From Bacillota bacterium (GTDB lineage Bacteria; Bacillota; Clostridia; Lachnospirales; Lachnospiraceae), in the NCBI GenBank assembly GCA_023398375.1, contig JAEWSH010000081.1:1-7073 (forward strand): DNA of 7,073 bases. Direction: 5' to 3'. Of the stretch, positions 6,524-7,073 are shown one piece after another; within the stretch, counting starts at the first letter, position 1, and every line of letters starts with the position of its first letter. Both the position numbers and the translations under genes were made by a program. The notes beneath the pieces are model-generated. The model did not search any database, was not told where the DNA came from, and saw nothing but the letters and a program-made list of their open reading frames with translations.

Positions 6524-6566
6524 TGGTGCTGTATTGGATTTTGGGTTTGTAAAAAATCAGCGTAAT

Positions 6567-6572
6567 TTTATA
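6567..6572 (-). promoter_or_regulatory. Candidate -10 element for the PIN-like gene
   Basis: On the minus strand the AT-rich run AATAATATAAAATTA (6577-6563) contains TATAAA (6572-6567), close to a sigma-70 -10 box. Transcription from here would start near 6560 and give a leader of about 74 bases that includes the whole CAAA array. No convincing -35 hexamer is seen at the usual distance, so this is tentative. Confidence 0.25.
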
Positions 6573-6968
6573 TTATTGTTCTGTATTGCTAGTTTTGTGA
6601 GGGCTATCGGATTTTCGTTGATTATAGTTGTTGTATTGATAAAGTGTGATTTCGTATCTGCTTTTTTATGCGAGGCCATGTTTTGATTGGGTTGGCTTCT
6701 AAGGGATGATTCTAAAGTGAAAAGGTGGGTGCTCGGTCTAGTTTTTTGTGCAAATTTTCAATCTGGTGGTTCTTGGGTTAATTATTGGTTCTAATAATAG
6801 CTGGCTGTGGCTTGGCTAATGATAGTGCATTGGGGGGATGTGCCGGTCTAGTTGGGGTGTTGTAGGAATATCGCCGAAAAGAGAGACGCCGTAGAGACAC
6901 TTTTAAAAGTTGGGCGCTCTTCAGGCCGCACCCATCGCTGATGCGAACGGGAGTGTCAGTATTTTTGT

Positions 6969-7007
6969 GTTTAAGGCATTAAACGCCTGGCCGAGGATCG
7001 GTCAGGC
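6969..7007 (-). terminator. Two abutting hairpins downstream of the right-edge gene
   Basis: The inverted repeat GTTTAA-GGCA-TTAAAC (6969-6984) is directly followed by GCCTGGCCGA-GGA-TCGGTCAGGC (6985-7007). On the minus strand the GC-rich stem comes first, 14 bases after the stop codon at 7022-7024, and is followed by GTTTAA, so it is placed as a terminator for the gene entering from the right. In that strand the stem has one A-C mismatch; on the + strand the same pair is a G-U wobble, so it might equally act on + strand transcripts. Confidence 0.45.
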
Positions 7008-7021
7008 TTGTTGATGCTATC

Positions 7022-7073
7022 TCAGCGATACGGGTCGGTGAAGCGTTCGGCATAAATGATGGCGAACTGGTTC
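7022..7073 (-). CDS. C-terminal end of an unrecognised gene (rest outside window)
   Basis: The minus-strand frame is open from the window edge to a TGA at 7024-7022 and encodes NQFAIIYAERFTDPYR as its last 16 complete residues. Codon choice (CGC, ACC, GAC, CCG, GCC) is like the GC-rich genes, and a hairpin follows the stop at a terminator-like distance. I do not recognise the family from so short a piece, and chance openness over 17 codons cannot be excluded. Confidence 0.4.
   Translation of the reverse strand, partial: NQFAIIYAERFTDPYR

Larger units (their letters stand above)
6524..7021. other. About 500 bp without a supported gene
   Basis: Only short open frames without good start signals occur here. 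The first 330 bases are AT-rich like the PIN-like gene; from about 6860 the composition becomes mixed (near half GC by eye). Visible structure: the 10-mer CGGTCTAGTT at 6735-6744 and 6844-6853 (109 bp apart), the perfect 12-bp palindrome ACTTTTAAAAGT at 6899-6910, and two abutting hairpins at 6969-7007. No tRNA, transposase or CRISPR was recognised. It may be an upstream control region for the PIN-like gene or eroded island DNA. Confidence 0.5.

Noticed and set aside
6489..6686. Plus-strand 65-residue hydrophobic reading frame beginning in the TTTG repeat
   Set aside because: It starts with a TTG inside the repeat without a ribosome binding site; its FVCL repeat and hydrophobic content are what AT-rich repeat DNA gives by chance.
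6832..6894. Tiny + strand frame from ATG 6838 after a run of six G
   Set aside because: Only 18 codons, with the G-run touching the ATG, so spacing is wrong for a ribosome binding site.
6911..6960. tRNA-like segment in the right-hand non-coding region
   Set aside because: No acceptor stem, anticodon arm and T-loop set could be assembled.

Overview
The window looks like a chromosomal segment of a high-GC betaproteobacterium, most likely Alcaligenaceae (Bordetella/Achromobacter type). This rests on strong G/C third-position bias and on protein and gene-order style; no taxonomic marker is present. It has two compositionally different halves.

Positions 1-5517, GC-rich (about 65% where counted), all on the + strand: the 3' part of a class I PLP-dependent aminotransferase whose true start lies before the window; a terminator-like hairpin; then a polar amino acid ABC importer in the order periplasmic binding protein, permease, permease, ATPase; then, after a 202-bp gap, a LysR-family regulator. 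The two permease genes overlap by 8 bp and the other transporter genes are closely spaced, so they probably form one transcript. The likely logic is uptake of an amino acid by the transporter, transamination by the neighbouring enzyme, and control by the LysR protein. The substrate cannot be read from the sequence.

Positions 5518-7073, AT-rich (312 G+C in the 780 bases from 5701 to 6480, i.e. 40%): one convincing gene, on the minus strand. It encodes a 281-residue protein with the acidic-residue pattern of a PIN-domain ribonuclease, split by a long insert. Nine copies of the tetranucleotide CAAA (gene sense) end one base before its ATG, which is the layout of a phase-variable gene. No antitoxin-like partner is visible. 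About 500 bp of mostly AT-rich, apparently non-coding DNA follows, then two abutting hairpins and the last 17 codons of another minus-strand gene running off the window edge.

The most interesting part is the AT-rich insert with the repeat-controlled PIN-like gene: a candidate phase-variable nuclease (toxin or defence protein) in a probably horizontally acquired island. Secondary points are a 12-bp in-frame repeat coding for TQTP at the aminotransferase N-terminus, which also has quadruplex-forming potential on the minus strand, and a dense G-run tract across the lysR-type stop codon.
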